Source: Solimonas variicoloris DSM 15731 (lineage in GTDB: Bacteria; Pseudomonadota; Gammaproteobacteria; Nevskiales; Nevskiaceae). From it: DNA of 64,000 nt. Positions 8,871-20,234 of this stretch are shown here, piece after piece. The stretch's first letter is position 1, and each line of letters opens with the position of its first letter. The position numbers and the translations under genes were made by a program. The stretch lies in assembly GCF_000382285.1 (NCBI RefSeq), contig NZ_KB907925.1:472962-536961 (forward strand). The letters run 5' to 3'. The notes below the pieces were generated by a model, which made no database searches, was not told where the DNA came from, and saw nothing but the letters and a program-made list of their open reading frames with translations.

Positions 8871-10187
8871 TCAGGACATCGGCGCCGCGTCCGGCGCTGC
8901 CTCCGGTGCCGCGTCCGACGCCGGCGCGCTCGGCTCGGTGCCGACGTCCGCCGGTGGCGGGGCCGCGCCGCCGCCCTCGGTGATTTTCAGCTCGACGCGG
9001 CGGTTGTGCTCGCGGCCCTCGTCGGTGGCGTTGTCGGCGATCGGCTTGGATTCGCCGAAGCCCACCGTCGTCATGCGCTCGGCAGCGATGCCCTTGCTGG
9101 CCAGATAGGCTTTCACCGCATCGGCACGACGCTGCGAGAGCTTCTGGTTGTAGGCGTCCGCGCCCTTCGAGTCGGTGTGGCCGTCGACCTCGATCTTGAT
9201 GTCGGCGTGCCGCGTCAGCTCGGTGGCGACCTGATCGAGCAGGGCCTTGGCATTGAGCGTCAGCGTCGCCTTGTCGAAGTCGAAGTTGACGCCGTGCAGC
9301 ACCAGCGTGTCGCCGACCGTGCAGCCGTCGAGGTTCAGCGGTTCGCCGGGCTGCGGCTGATGGCATTCCGGCGGCGGCGGGGGTGGCGGCGGTGGCGGCG
9401 GCTCGACCGGCTCGACCACTTCGACCGGCGTCTCCGGCTCGGCGACCGGCACCGGGGCCGGCGGCGTGCTGAAGAAGTAGCGCAGCGTCAGCATCGCCGA
9501 CTGCGCTTCGTAGTTGGTCTCGACATGCGCGCCCGGCTCGTCCTTGACGAGGCTGAACTTGCCGGTGTCGGACTTCAGATAGCGGTAGTCGAGCGACACC
9601 GTCCAGCGCGGGCTGAGGTCGTAGGCGAAGCCGGCGCCGAACTGCCAGGCCAGCACCGTGTCGAAGCGGCTCTCCAGCTGGTTGCCGTTGAAGCTGACGT
9701 CGTCGATCGCGAAGCGCGCGGCGCCGATGCCGGCGCCGAGGTACGGATGGAGGCGGCGGGCGCGGAACAGGTCGTACCAGACGTTGAACATCGCCGTGGC
9801 GACGTTCTCGCCGCCGTCGACGTCGGTGGTGGTGCTGCCGGAGCCGCCGAAGGGGCCGAGCGGCGGCAGATGCATGCGGTCGAGATCGTTCTCGCGGTAG
9901 GCGAGTTCGAGTTCCGGCCGCCAGCCGTTGGCGTAGGCGTAGCCGAGGCTCAGGCCGCCGAGCCAGCCGGTGTCGAACTCGGCGTCCGCGACCTTGGTGC
10001 CGTCGGGCAGCGAGCCGATCAGCGGATCGTAGTCATAGATCCGCAGGTTCTGTTCGCGGACCCAGTTGGCGCCGCCTTCGAGTCCGAGATACCAGCCGTC
10101 GCCGGCTTCGGCGGCGAGCGGCGCGGCGGCGGCGGCGAGCGCCAGCGGCAGCAGCCGCAGCCGGCTATGCAAGCGTTTGCGAGTCAT
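8871..10187 (-). CDS. OmpA/OprF-like outer-membrane protein with poly-proline linker
   Basis: A 438-residue protein: signal peptide (about 1-28, ending PLAAEAGDGWYLGLEGG), then an eight-stranded beta-barrel of the OmpA type (about 29-235, ending SAMLTLRYFF). A linker contains eleven consecutive prolines. The peptidoglycan-binding OmpA domain follows, with VNFDFDKATLT, IEVDGHTDSKGADAYNQKLS and GFGESKPIADNATDEGREHN followed by RRVELK. A further Ala/Pro-rich tail of about 40 residues follows. ATG 10187 has an AGGGGAA ribosome site about 5 nt upstream. It probably stabilises the envelope and may form small pores. The proline run probably requires EF-P for translation. Confidence 0.9.
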   Translation of the reverse strand: MTRKRLHSRLRLLPLALAAAAAPLAAEAGDGWYLGLEGGANWVREQNLRIYDYDPLIGSLPDGTKVADAEFDTGWLGGLSLGYAYANGWRPELELAYRENDLDRMHLPPLGPFGGSGSTTTDVDGGENVATAMFNVWYDLFRARRLHPYLGAGIGAARFAIDDVSFNGNQLESRFDTVLAWQFGAGFAYDLSPRWTVSLDYRYLKSDTGKFSLVKDEPGAHVETNYEAQSAMLTLRYFFSTPPAPVPVAEPETPVEVVEPVEPPPPPPPPPPPECHQPQPGEPLNLDGCTVGDTLVLHGVNFDFDKATLTLNAKALLDQVATELTRHADIKIEVDGHTDSKGADAYNQKLSQRRADAVKAYLASKGIAAERMTTVGFGESKPIADNATDEGREHNRRVELKITEGGGAAPPPADVGTEPSAPASDAAPEAAPDAAPMS

Positions 10188-10324
10188 GCGTGTTCCCCTT
10201 GTTCTTCGTTGAACGCGACTCCGGCAACCCGTCCGTTCCGCTACCGGAGAATGGGTGCAGCAAAGGCAAGCATAAAGAACTTCGGCCGCCGGCGCCCGCG
10301 CCGCGGCATTGCCGGCGCGACCGT

Positions 10325-11017
10325 TCAGGCGCGGTCGGGGTAGTCGGTGAACAGGCCGTCGACGCCCATGCGGCGCAGGCGCAGCATCTCCTCGGGGTCG
10401 TTGACGGTGTACACGTAGAGCCGGAGGCCGCGCGCGTGGGCATCGCGGATCAGCTTGTCGTCGACGAACTCGCTGGACACCGACAGCACCGCGGCGCCGA
10501 GTTCGGCGGCCGGCCCGGCCCAGTCCAGCGGCACGCCGCAGACCAGCGCGCCGATCGGCACTTCGGGCAGCAGCTCGTGGAACTCCCACAGCTCGGGGTG
10601 ATGGAACGAGGACACCAGCAGGCGCTCGGCCGGCCAGCCGTCGGCGAGATAGTCGCGCAGGATGCGGGCGACGGCTGCCGCGCAGCCGTTCCAGGTCTTC
10701 AGCTCGATGTTGACGCCGGCGCGATTGGCGACGAGGTCGAGCGCTTCGTTGAGCGTCGGCACCGCCTGGCCGCCGCCGGCGTCGAGCGCGCGGATCTGCG
10801 CGGCGCGCAGCGCGTCGAGGCGGCCGTGGCCGTTGGTGGTGCGGTCGATGGTGAGGTCGTGCATCAGCCAGCATTCGCCGTCGACCAGCTGCACGTCGAA
10901 CTCCAGCCAGTGCGCGCCGAGGCGGATGCCGGTATCGAGCGCGAGCAGGGTGTTCTCCGGCGCGTGGCCGCGCGCGCCGCGGTGGCCGATGATGGTGAAG
11001 GCCGGGGTATCGGACAT
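10325..11017 (-). CDS. Glycerophosphodiester phosphodiesterase (UgpQ-like, cytosolic)
   Basis: A 230-residue GDPD of the short soluble class with no signal peptide. The catalytic motifs are visible: IIGHRGARGHAPENTL (His/Arg and Glu of the HR...E motif), LEFDVQLV (EfD metal ligands) and MHDLTIDRTTNGHG. It converts glycerophosphodiesters from phospholipid turnover to glycerol-3-phosphate and an alcohol. It lies 60 bp downstream of the pyruvate kinase gene on the same strand and may be co-transcribed with it. Confidence 0.92.
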   Translation of the reverse strand: MSDTPAFTIIGHRGARGHAPENTLLALDTGIRLGAHWLEFDVQLVDGECWLMHDLTIDRTTNGHGRLDALRAAQIRALDAGGGQAVPTLNEALDLVANRAGVNIELKTWNGCAAAVARILRDYLADGWPAERLLVSSFHHPELWEFHELLPEVPIGALVCGVPLDWAGPAAELGAAVLSVSSEFVDDKLIRDAHARGLRLYVYTVNDPEEMLRLRRMGVDGLFTDYPDRA

Positions 11018-11077
11018 GTCGCGCCTCCGTTCTCTGCGCCTATCTTGGCACGCGCCGGCGGGCCGGTGCGGGCTTTC

Positions 11078-12514
11078 TCAGGTCTGGCCGACCGTCATGA
11101 TTTTCATCGTGTTGGTGCCGCCCGGGCCGACGCCGTCGCCCTTGGTGATGAGCACCCGGTCGCCATCGGCGACCATGCCGCGCGCCTTGAGCAGGTCGAT
11201 CGCCTCGAAGGTCTTGGCCAGGCCCGGCGCCGCTTCGTCGCTCGGCTGGAAGGCGTACGGATAGACGCCGCGGCACAGCGCCATGCGCCGGCGCGTGCGC
11301 TCGTGCGGCGTCAGCGCGTAAATCGGGATCTGGCCTTCGCTGCGCGACATCATCAGCGCGGTGGCGCCGGATTCGGTCATGGCGATGACCGCGCGCGCGT
11401 GCATGTGCCGCGCCGTCCAGCTCGTCGCCATCGCGATCGCCTCGTCGGTGCGCTCGAAATGCGTGTCGAAGCGCAGGCTGCGGCGGATCGTCACCGGCAG
11501 CGTCGCCTCGGCGCCGATGCAGACGCGCGCCATCGCTTCGACCACCTTGACCGGATAGCGGCCGGTCGCGGTCTCGGCCGACAGCATCACCGCGTCGGTG
11601 CCGTCCATCACGGCGTTGGCGACGTCGAGCACTTCGGCGCGCGTCGGGATCGGGCTGGTGATCATCGATTCCATCATCTGCGTCGCCGTGATCACCATTC
11701 GGTTCTGTTCGAGCGCCTCGGCGATGATGCGCTTCTGCCAGCCCGGCAGCTCGGCGTCGCCGATCTCCACGCCGAGGTCGCCGCGCGCGACCATCACCGC
11801 GTCGCTAGCGGCGACCAGCTCGCGCAGCACCGGCAGCGCTTCGGCGCGCTCGATCTTGGCGACCAGCCAGGCGCTGCCGCCGCAGGCCTGCATCAGCGCG
11901 CGCGCCTCGGCCATGTCGGCCGCCGAGCGCGGGAACGAGACGGCGATGAAGTCGGCGTCGAGCGCCACCGCGGTGCGCAGATCGTCCTTGTCCTTCTCGG
12001 TCAGCGCCGCCGCCGACAGGCCGCCGCCCAGCTTGTTGATGCCCTTGCGGTTCGACAGCGGACCGCCGACCAGCACCGTGCAGATCACGCGCATGCCGGC
12101 GACTTCGTCGACGCGCATGGTGATGGCGCCGTCGTTGAGCAGCAGCACGTCGCCGGCGGCGACGTCGCGCGGCAGCTCCTGGTAGGCGCAGCCGACCACG
12201 CTGGCGTCGCCGGCCTGCGCGCCGAGCGCGGTGTCGAGCGTGAAGCGTTGGCCCTCGTGCAACTCGACCGGCCCGGCGGCGAACGATTCGATGCGGATCT
12301 TCGGGCCCTGCAGGTCGGCGAGGATGCCGACGTCGCGGCCGAGTTCCTGCGCGGCGGCGCGAACCTGCGCGGCGCGGCGCCGATGGTCGTCGGCCGAGCC
12401 GTGCGAGAAGTTCAGGCGCACCACGTCGACGCCGGCGGCGAGCACCTTGCGCAGGACGTCCGGGGCATCGGTGGCGGGACCGAGGGTGGCGACGATTTTG
12501 GTGCGGCGGGCCAT
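11078..12514 (-). CDS. pyk: Pyruvate kinase
   Basis: A 478-residue pyruvate kinase, which makes pyruvate and ATP from phosphoenolpyruvate and ADP. It starts [18 protein letters not shown]. The substrate and metal regions are present: [25 protein letters not shown], the active-site stretch [22 protein letters not shown] and [15 protein letters not shown]. The C-terminal regulatory domain ends [11 protein letters not shown]. The length is usual for bacterial type II (PykA-like) enzymes. It is divergent from purT, with 137 bp between them. Confidence 0.96.
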   Translation of the reverse strand: MARRTKIVATLGPATDAPDVLRKVLAAGVDVVRLNFSHGSADDHRRRAAQVRAAAQELGRDVGILADLQGPKIRIESFAAGPVELHEGQRFTLDTALGAQAGDASVVGCAYQELPRDVAAGDVLLLNDGAITMRVDEVAGMRVICTVLVGGPLSNRKGINKLGGGLSAAALTEKDKDDLRTAVALDADFIAVSFPRSAADMAEARALMQACGGSAWLVAKIERAEALPVLRELVAASDAVMVARGDLGVEIGDAELPGWQKRIIAEALEQNRMVITATQMMESMITSPIPTRAEVLDVANAVMDGTDAVMLSAETATGRYPVKVVEAMARVCIGAEATLPVTIRRSLRFDTHFERTDEAIAMATSWTARHMHARAVIAMTESGATALMMSRSEGQIPIYALTPHERTRRRMALCRGVYPYAFQPSDEAAPGLAKTFEAIDLLKARGMVADGDRVLITKGDGVGPGGTNTMKIMTVGQT

Positions 12515-12651
12515 GGCTTCAGCGCTACTCCGAATACAATGCGGGGCTGTACACGCAACGCTCCCGCGCGTTGGCGGGCCTCCAGTGTATGCCGGCGCCG
12601 GCCGCGGCGAGGCATCGCGTTTTCATCATCGTGGTTTCGGCGGAGATTGGC

Positions 12652-13842
12652 ATGACGGTTTTCGGGACGCCCCTGAGCGGCAATGCGACCAAGGTGCTGA
12701 TGCTGGGCTCGGGCGAGCTCGGCAAGGAAGTCGTCATCGAGCTGCAGCGCTACGGCGTCGAGACCATCGCCGTCGATCGCTACGCCAACGCGCCGGCGAT
12801 GCAGGTCGCGCACCGCAGCCACGTCATCAACATGCTCGACGGCGCCGAGGTGCGGCGCGTCATCGAGCTGGAGCGGCCGGACCTGATCGTCCCCGAGATC
12901 GAGGCGATCCACACGCCGACGCTGCTCGCGCTGGAGCAGGAAGGCTACACGGTGATCCCGACCGCGCGTGCCGCGCGCCTGACCATGGATCGCGAGGGCA
13001 TCCGCCGCCTCGCCGCCGAAGAGCTGGGCCTGCCGACCTCGCCGTACCGCTTTGCCGGCAGCATCGAGGAATACCGTGCCGCGGTCGACGCGCTCGGCCT
13101 GCCCTGCGTGGTCAAGCCGGTGATGTCCTCATCGGGCAAGGGCCAGTCGGTCGTCCGCTCGGCGGCCGACGTGCAGCACGCCTGGGATTACGCGCAGGCC
13201 GGCGGCCGCGCCGGCCAGGGCCGCGTCATCGTCGAGGGCTTCGTGCCCTTCGATTACGAGATCACGCTGCTGACGGTGAAGCACGCCGGCGGCATCAGCT
13301 TCTGTCCGCCGATCGGCCATCTGCAGATCGACGGCGACTACCGCGAGTCCTGGCAGCCGCAGCCGATGAGCGAGGCGGTGCTGCGGCAGTCGCAGGAGAT
13401 CGCCGCCAAGGTCGTCGAGGCGCTGTGCGCGCCGAACGGCCGCGGCCTGTTCGGCGTCGAGCTGTTCGTCCGCGGCGGCGAGGCGATCTTCTCCGAAGTC
13501 TCGCCGCGCCCGCACGACACCGGCCTGGTCACGCTGATCTCTCAGGACCTGTCCGAATTCGCGCTGCACGCGCGCGCGATTCTCGGCCTGCCGATTCCCA
13601 ACATCCGCACGCGCGGCGCGGCCGCGTCGTGCGCAGTGCTGTTCGAGGGCGATCGCCGCGCGCCGCGCTACGCCGGCGCCGCCGAGGCGCTGGCCGAGCC
13701 CGACACCCAGCTGCGCCTGTTCGGCAAGCCGGAGATCGTCGGCAAGCGGCGCATGGCGGTGACGCTGGCGCTCGCCGAATCGATCGACATGGCGCGCGAC
13801 AAGGCGCGCCGCGCGGCGGCGCAGCTGCGCCTGGTCGACTGA
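12652..13842 (+). CDS. purT: Formate-dependent phosphoribosylglycinamide formyltransferase (GAR transformylase 2)
   Basis: A 396-residue ATP-grasp enzyme that uses formate and ATP to formylate GAR in purine synthesis without folate. ATG 12652 ([20 protein letters not shown]) aligns with the usual PurT N-terminus and has GGAGAT a few bases upstream. [19 protein letters not shown] forms the preATP-grasp fold, [14 protein letters not shown] the nucleotide loop, and [20 protein letters not shown] the metal-binding end. A TACAAT at 12535-12540 could be a -10 element, but no good -35 or PurR box was found. Confidence 0.95.
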   Translation: MTVFGTPLSGNATKVLMLGSGELGKEVVIELQRYGVETIAVDRYANAPAMQVAHRSHVINMLDGAEVRRVIELERPDLIVPEIEAIHTPTLLALEQEGYTVIPTARAARLTMDREGIRRLAAEELGLPTSPYRFAGSIEEYRAAVDALGLPCVVKPVMSSSGKGQSVVRSAADVQHAWDYAQAGGRAGQGRVIVEGFVPFDYEITLLTVKHAGGISFCPPIGHLQIDGDYRESWQPQPMSEAVLRQSQEIAAKVVEALCAPNGRGLFGVELFVRGGEAIFSEVSPRPHDTGLVTLISQDLSEFALHARAILGLPIPNIRTRGAAASCAVLFEGDRRAPRYAGAAEALAEPDTQLRLFGKPEIVGKRRMAVTLALAESIDMARDKARRAAAQLRLVD

Positions 13843-13897
13843 AGGCGCGTTCGGCGCGGCGTCGCGCTGGCGAAGCCGGACGCTGCGCGCGCGGCCT

Positions 13898-14770
13898 TCA
13901 GCGCGCCGGCAGCGGAATGAACTCGGTCTCGCCGGGCACCGCCGCGAAGCGCTGCGCCAGCCAGTCGGCCTTGGCCTGCTCGATGCGCTCGGGCCGGCTC
14001 GACACGAAGTTCCACCACACCGTGCGCGCGCCGAGCGGTTCGCCGCCGAGCAGCATCAGGTGCGTGTCACGGTCGGCGACGATCTCGACCTCGGCGCCGG
14101 CCGCGAATACCGGCAGCATGCCTTCCGTGAAGTGCCGTCCGGCGGCGCTGACGCTGCCGTCGACGACGTAGAGCGCGCGCTCGCTGTACTGCGTGGGCAG
14201 AGCCAGGTGCGCGCCGGCCGCGAGGTGCGCCTCGACGTAAAAGGTCGGCGAATGGGTGGCGACCGGCGAGCGCAGGCCGTAGGCCTCGCCGGCGATCACG
14301 CACAGGCGCACGCCGTCGCCGGCGCTGCGCGGCAGCGTCGCGCCGGGGTAGTGGATGAAGGCCGGTTCGCATTCCTCGTCGGCTTCCGGCAGCGCGACCC
14401 AGGACTGGATGCCGTGCACGTGCGGGCCGGCCGCGCGTTCGTCGGCGGGACTGCGCTCGGAGTGCGCGATGCCGCGGCCGGCGGTCATCCAGTTGACGTC
14501 GCCGGGCACGATGGTCTGCACCGAGCCGAGCGAATCGCGATGGTCGATGCGGCCTTCGAACAGATAGGTGACGGTCGACAGGCCGATGTGCGGGTGCGGG
14601 CGCACGTCGACGCCGCGGCCGGGCGCCAGGTTCCACGGCCCCATGTGATCGAAGAAGATGAACGGGCCGACCATCAGGCGATGGGCGATCGGCAGGACGC
14701 GGCGCACGATCTCGCCGTCGCCGAGGTCGCGGCTCCGGCCTTGCAGGATGTCGATGACGGCGTCGCTCAT
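13898..14770 (-). CDS. Pirin family protein
   Basis: A 290-residue bicupin. Metal-binding motif 1 is HMGPWNLAPGRGVDVRPHPH followed by IGLSTVTYLFEG, with further ligands in AGRGIAHSERSP (His) and HGIQSWVALP. The C-terminal cupin contains LLGGEPLGARTVWWNFVSSR. The start MSDAVIDILQGRSRDLGDG at 14770 is the family's usual beginning; in-frame codons to 14797 are not similar. Bacterial pirins are iron-containing, and some act as quercetinases or regulators. The function here is not known. The gene converges with purT. Confidence 0.9.
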   Translation of the reverse strand: MSDAVIDILQGRSRDLGDGEIVRRVLPIAHRLMVGPFIFFDHMGPWNLAPGRGVDVRPHPHIGLSTVTYLFEGRIDHRDSLGSVQTIVPGDVNWMTAGRGIAHSERSPADERAAGPHVHGIQSWVALPEADEECEPAFIHYPGATLPRSAGDGVRLCVIAGEAYGLRSPVATHSPTFYVEAHLAAGAHLALPTQYSERALYVVDGSVSAAGRHFTEGMLPVFAAGAEVEIVADRDTHLMLLGGEPLGARTVWWNFVSSRPERIEQAKADWLAQRFAAVPGETEFIPLPAR

Positions 14771-14859
14771 GTCGGCTCTCGCGGGGGTGGCCGCCAAGCA
14801 TAAGCGAGGGCCCGCGGCGGCGCCGCGGACGGGCGTGTGCCCGTTCCCGTGGCGCGCCG

Positions 14860-15351
14860 TCAGTGCTGGCGGAGCGCGTCGTTCGCCGCGCAGCGCGGCG
14901 CGCCGCCGGCGCCGAGCAGCGGCGAGTGCTTGCCGCGGAACGCCCAGTCGGCCTGCTCGGCGAAGATCTGGCGCTGGCGCTCGCAGGTCTCGATGGTCGC
15001 GCGCAGGTCGTTGAGCAGACCGCCGGCTTCGCCGTGCAGGTCGGGCGGCAGCGGCAGCAGGCGCTGCTCGCGGCGGTACGCGTGCAGGGCGTAGCGCGCC
15101 AGCGAAACCGGCGCCAGCAGCGCGTGGGTGAGCCAGATCGCCAGCGCCAGCGACAGCAATGTCGCACCGGCTGCCCAGGCGATCAGCGTCTGCGGCTGCC
15201 AGTCGTCCGGCGCCAGCAGCAGGAAGCCGATCAGGACCAGCAGCGGCATGCCGCCGGCGAACACCAGCACGCCGTAGAGCTGATCGGCGAGCAAGTCGAA
15301 CGGCAGCAGGGGATGCAGCCGCCGGTAGCGTTCGAGAGGAAAATTCGTCAT
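14860..15351 (-). CDS. Small membrane protein with two membrane segments and a HAMP-like region
   Basis: A 163-residue protein of unknown function. Two hydrophobic segments (about residues 24-47, YGVLVFAGGMPLLVLIGFLL, and 54-80, TLIAWAAGATLLSLALAIWL) are followed by HALLAPVSLARYALHAYR. That stretch resembles the P-containing start of HAMP linkers. A short helical region, GGLLNDLRATIETCERQRQI, comes next. No output domain follows, so it would be a truncated or stand-alone HAMP-type membrane protein. It lies upstream of, and on the same strand as, the APC permease gene (126-bp gap). Confidence 0.6.
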   Translation of the reverse strand: MTNFPLERYRRLHPLLPFDLLADQLYGVLVFAGGMPLLVLIGFLLLAPDDWQPQTLIAWAAGATLLSLALAIWLTHALLAPVSLARYALHAYRREQRLLPLPPDLHGEAGGLLNDLRATIETCERQRQIFAEQADWAFRGKHSPLLGAGGAPRCAANDALRQH

Positions 15352-15477
15352 GGCCCGCAGACTAGCGCCTGCCGCCGCCGCTGCGCCGCCGACGCGCCGA
15401 ACGGCCGCAAACAGGGGATCAAGCGCGGGCCGGGGCGGGGGAAATCCCGCCGCCGCACCCGGCTGCGGGAACGATTC

Positions 15478-17481
15478 CTAGCGGATGCTGACGCGCGGCG
15501 GTGGCGCCACCGGGTCCGGCACCGCCAGCGGCACGATGTGCATGCGGTGGCCGTCGGCTTCGAGGCGCTGCTGGACGGCCAGCGGCATCTGGTTGTGCAG
15601 CCAGCGCGTCAGCAGGGTCTCGTCGCCGAACACCAGCTTGCTGGCGAACACGGTCGCGTTCGGGAAGTCGGCGAACACGCGCGGCAGGATGCCGAGCAGC
15701 TCGCCGAGCGGATCGCCGCCGTAGGCCTGGTAGGTTCTGGTCGCCAGCCCGCGGCTGGCGCAGTAGCTGGTGAAGTAGTTCAGCGAGTTTTCGATGCGCG
15801 CGCGCAGGCTCTTGAGCGTGCGTTCGCTGTTGAAGGCGTCCTTGTCGACTTCGCCGACCGACACGAATACGAAGTTGCGGAAGCGGCCGGGGAAGGTGTC
15901 GAGCACCCAGCGCAGCGCGTGCATGCCGGCACCGCGACTGTTGCCGACCAGGATCACGGCGGTCTCGCCGGCCGCATCGGTGGGCAGCGGGCGGGTGTCC
16001 TCGTCCCAGTCTGGCTTGATGGCGTAGACCTGGTCGACGCGCAGCATCAGCCGGCGGATGTGTTCGTAGTGGCGGTGGATCAGCAGGCAGAAGCCGACCA
16101 CGCCGCTGGTGATCAGCACCGTGACCCAGCCGCCGAGCATCAGCTTCTCGGCGAGGATCACCAGCAGGATCGCCACGCAGACCACGAAGCCGAGCGCGGC
16201 CATCGCGAACTTGGCTTTCCAGTCGAGCCGGTACAGGCGCTGCTCCCACCAGTGCCGGCAGAGGCCGAACAGCGACAGCGAGAAGGTCAGGAACACATTG
16301 ATGCTGTAGAGCACCACGAGCAGGCCGACCTTGCCGCGCGTCAGCAGCAGGATCGCCAGCGCGGCGACGCCCATCACCAGCACGCCGTTCTGCGTGACCA
16401 TGCGGCTCGACAGCTGGCGGAACTGGCGCGGCACCCAGTGGTCGGCGGCCATGCTGGCGAGCACCGCCGGACCGCCGAGGAAGCCGGTGTTGGCGGCGAC
16501 CAGCAGCAGGCCGGCTTCGAGCGCGAGCACGATGATCAGCACCACGCGCGCGGTTTCGGCGTCCCACGGCAGGCTTTCGAGGATGGCGCGGAAGGTCACT
16601 GCGTTGAGCGTCTGGCCGGCGACCGGCTCGGCGTTCCACAGCAGGTAGAGCAGGATGATGCCGCCGGCGGTGAAGGCCAGCGACAGCGCCATGTAGAACA
16701 TCGTCCAGTGGCCGGTGCGCACGCGCGGCTCGGCCAGCATGTTGATGTTGTTGGAGACGGCCTCGATGCCGGTGTAGGTGCCGGCGCCGACTGAGTACGC
16801 GCGCAGGAACAGGGCCACCGCGAACATCCAGCCCGACTCCTGGGTCAGTTTCGCGGTTTCCGACCAGGTCGCCGCGACCATGTCGTCGAGCGCCTCGGCG
16901 TGGAAGTTGATGCCGTAGACGATCAGGAAGACGTGCGTGATGAAGAAGCCGAGGAAGATCGGCGCGAGCACGGCGATCGATTCCTTCATGCCGCGCAGGT
17001 TGAGCACGATCAGCATGACGATCAGGCCGATCTCGGCGCCGAGCTTGTAGCCCTGCGCCTGCGGCGACAGCAGGCTGAACAGCGCGTCGGCGCCGCTGGC
17101 GACCGAGATGGCGATGGTCAGCACGTAGTCGACGATCAGCGCCGAGCCGGACACCAGGCCGGCGTGCTTGCCGATCAGCTGCGTCGCCGCCTTGTAGCCG
17201 CCGCCGCCGGACGGGAACAGCTCGATGACCTGGTTGTAGGCCAGCGAGATGATGAACACCGTCAGCGCCGTGGCGCCGGCCAGGTAGAGGGCGATGTGGC
17301 GGTGCTCGCCGAGCGCCAGGAACGCTTCTTCCGGGCCGTAGCACGATGACGACAGGCCATCCGCGCCCAGCCCGATCCAGGCCAGAAATGCGACCAGCAC
17401 GATGTGCTGGCGGGTCTTCGGATCGAAGGGGTCCAGCTTCCTGCCGAGGATCAGGCGCCGTAGGCCTTGCAGCACGCTCAT
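15478..17481 (-). CDS. APC-superfamily amino-acid permease
   Basis: A 667-residue transporter: about 12 membrane helices (residues 25-460), then a cytoplasmic C-terminal region of about 190 residues. The start MSVLQGLRRLILGRKLDPFD is followed by GLGADGLSSSCYGPEEAFLAL and YNQVIELFPSGGGGYKAATQ. Both are typical of the KimA/YdaO-like long APC members with GxG unwound helices. The C-terminal part, containing VILVGNSRGAGMHALRWVLD and VGEVDKDAF, looks like a soluble nucleotide- or ligand-binding domain. Amino-acid or potassium substrates are both known in this group. The substrate is not assigned. Confidence 0.82.
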   Translation of the reverse strand: MSVLQGLRRLILGRKLDPFDPKTRQHIVLVAFLAWIGLGADGLSSSCYGPEEAFLALGEHRHIALYLAGATALTVFIISLAYNQVIELFPSGGGGYKAATQLIGKHAGLVSGSALIVDYVLTIAISVASGADALFSLLSPQAQGYKLGAEIGLIVMLIVLNLRGMKESIAVLAPIFLGFFITHVFLIVYGINFHAEALDDMVAATWSETAKLTQESGWMFAVALFLRAYSVGAGTYTGIEAVSNNINMLAEPRVRTGHWTMFYMALSLAFTAGGIILLYLLWNAEPVAGQTLNAVTFRAILESLPWDAETARVVLIIVLALEAGLLLVAANTGFLGGPAVLASMAADHWVPRQFRQLSSRMVTQNGVLVMGVAALAILLLTRGKVGLLVVLYSINVFLTFSLSLFGLCRHWWEQRLYRLDWKAKFAMAALGFVVCVAILLVILAEKLMLGGWVTVLITSGVVGFCLLIHRHYEHIRRLMLRVDQVYAIKPDWDEDTRPLPTDAAGETAVILVGNSRGAGMHALRWVLDTFPGRFRNFVFVSVGEVDKDAFNSERTLKSLRARIENSLNYFTSYCASRGLATRTYQAYGGDPLGELLGILPRVFADFPNATVFASKLVFGDETLLTRWLHNQMPLAVQQRLEADGHRMHIVPLAVPDPVAPPPRVSIR

Positions 17482-17561
17482 TCAGGTCTTGCGGTCGGGC
17501 GAAGCGCCCGATTCTAGCACCGTGAGCAATTGTTGCCCTATCGCTGCAATGGGCCGGCGCG

Positions 17562-17567
17562 TACAAT
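17562..17567 (+). promoter_or_regulatory. Possible -10 element of typA
   Basis: TACAAT lies 119 bp upstream of the GTG start in a locally less GC-rich patch between typA and the divergent permease. No convincing -35 hexamer is at the right distance, so this is only a candidate. Confidence 0.25.
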
Positions 17568-17685
17568 TCAGCCCCTTTTGCCGGACGCCGTTCGTTCCGG
17601 TCCGTTCCGGCCGCCGGCGCGGCCGGGCCGGGAATTCGGCAAAAAGCCCCCATCTTTCGGAAAACTTTCCGGTTTCGGTGCACCC

Positions 17686-19521
<1,836 letters not shown>

Positions 19522-19544
19522 GCCGCGCTCGGCCTTGCCATCGG

Positions 19545-19573
19545 GGGGCGCATCGACGATGCGCCCCTTTTTT
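19545..19573 (+). terminator. Rho-independent terminator after typA
   Basis: GGGGCGCATC at 19545-19554, loop GAC, complement GATGCGCCCC at 19558-19567, then six Ts. It lies 23 bp after the typA stop. Confidence 0.93.
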
Positions 19574-19601
19574 GTTGAGAGCCCGCCAGGGGAACAAGAA
19601 C

Positions 19602-20219
19602 GTGGACGGCCTGCTGCCGGCATATCTGCAAGGCTTCGCGCTCAGCGCCGGCCTGATCGTCGCGATCGGCGCCCAGAACGCCTTCGTCCTGCGCCAGGGC
19701 CTGCGGCGCGAACACGTCTTCGTCGTCGCCACGATCTGCTTCGTCTCCGACGCCTTGCTGATCGCGCTCGGCTGCGCCGGGTTCGGCACGCTGGTGCAGG
19801 CGCATCCGGCGCTGGTCGCCGCCGTGCGCTGGATTGGCGCCGCTTTCCTGATCGCATACGGCGCGCGCAGCGCCTGGGCCGCTTTACGCGCGCAGGCGCT
19901 GGACGCCGCGGCCGCGGCGGCGCCGCTGAGCCGGCGCAAGGCCGTCGCCAGCGTCCTGGCGCTGACCTGGCTGAATCCGCACGTCTATCTCGACACCGTG
20001 CTGCTGGTCGGCGGACTCGCCGGGCGCTACGCGGAGACGCCGCGCGCGGCATTCGCGGCCGGCGCCGCGTCGGTTTCGGCGCTGTGGTTCTACGGGCTCG
20101 CCTACGGCGCGGCTTGGCTGGCGCCGCTGTTCCGCCGGCCGCTGACCTGGCGCGCGCTCGACGCCGTCATCGCCCTGACGATGTGGGCGATCGCCGCCAG
20201 TCTGCTGCGCGGCGGCTGA
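19602..20219 (+). CDS. LysE/ArgO-family amino-acid exporter
   Basis: A 205-residue membrane protein with about six helices. GTG 19602 (MDGLLPAYLQGFALSAGLIV) is preceded by AGGGGAAC at 19589-19596. The family signature AIGAQNAFVLRQGLRREHVF lies at about residues 17-36, and ALTWLNPHVYLDTVLLVGG further on. LysE/ArgO proteins export basic amino acids such as lysine or arginine. The exact substrate is inferred only from the close match to that subfamily. It sits just after the typA terminator and converges with the symporter gene (15-bp gap). Confidence 0.88.
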   Translation: MDGLLPAYLQGFALSAGLIVAIGAQNAFVLRQGLRREHVFVVATICFVSDALLIALGCAGFGTLVQAHPALVAAVRWIGAAFLIAYGARSAWAALRAQALDAAAAAAPLSRRKAVASVLALTWLNPHVYLDTVLLVGGLAGRYAETPRAAFAAGAASVSALWFYGLAYGAAWLAPLFRRPLTWRALDAVIALTMWAIAASLLRGG

Positions 20220-20234
20220 GCCGCGCCGGCCGGT

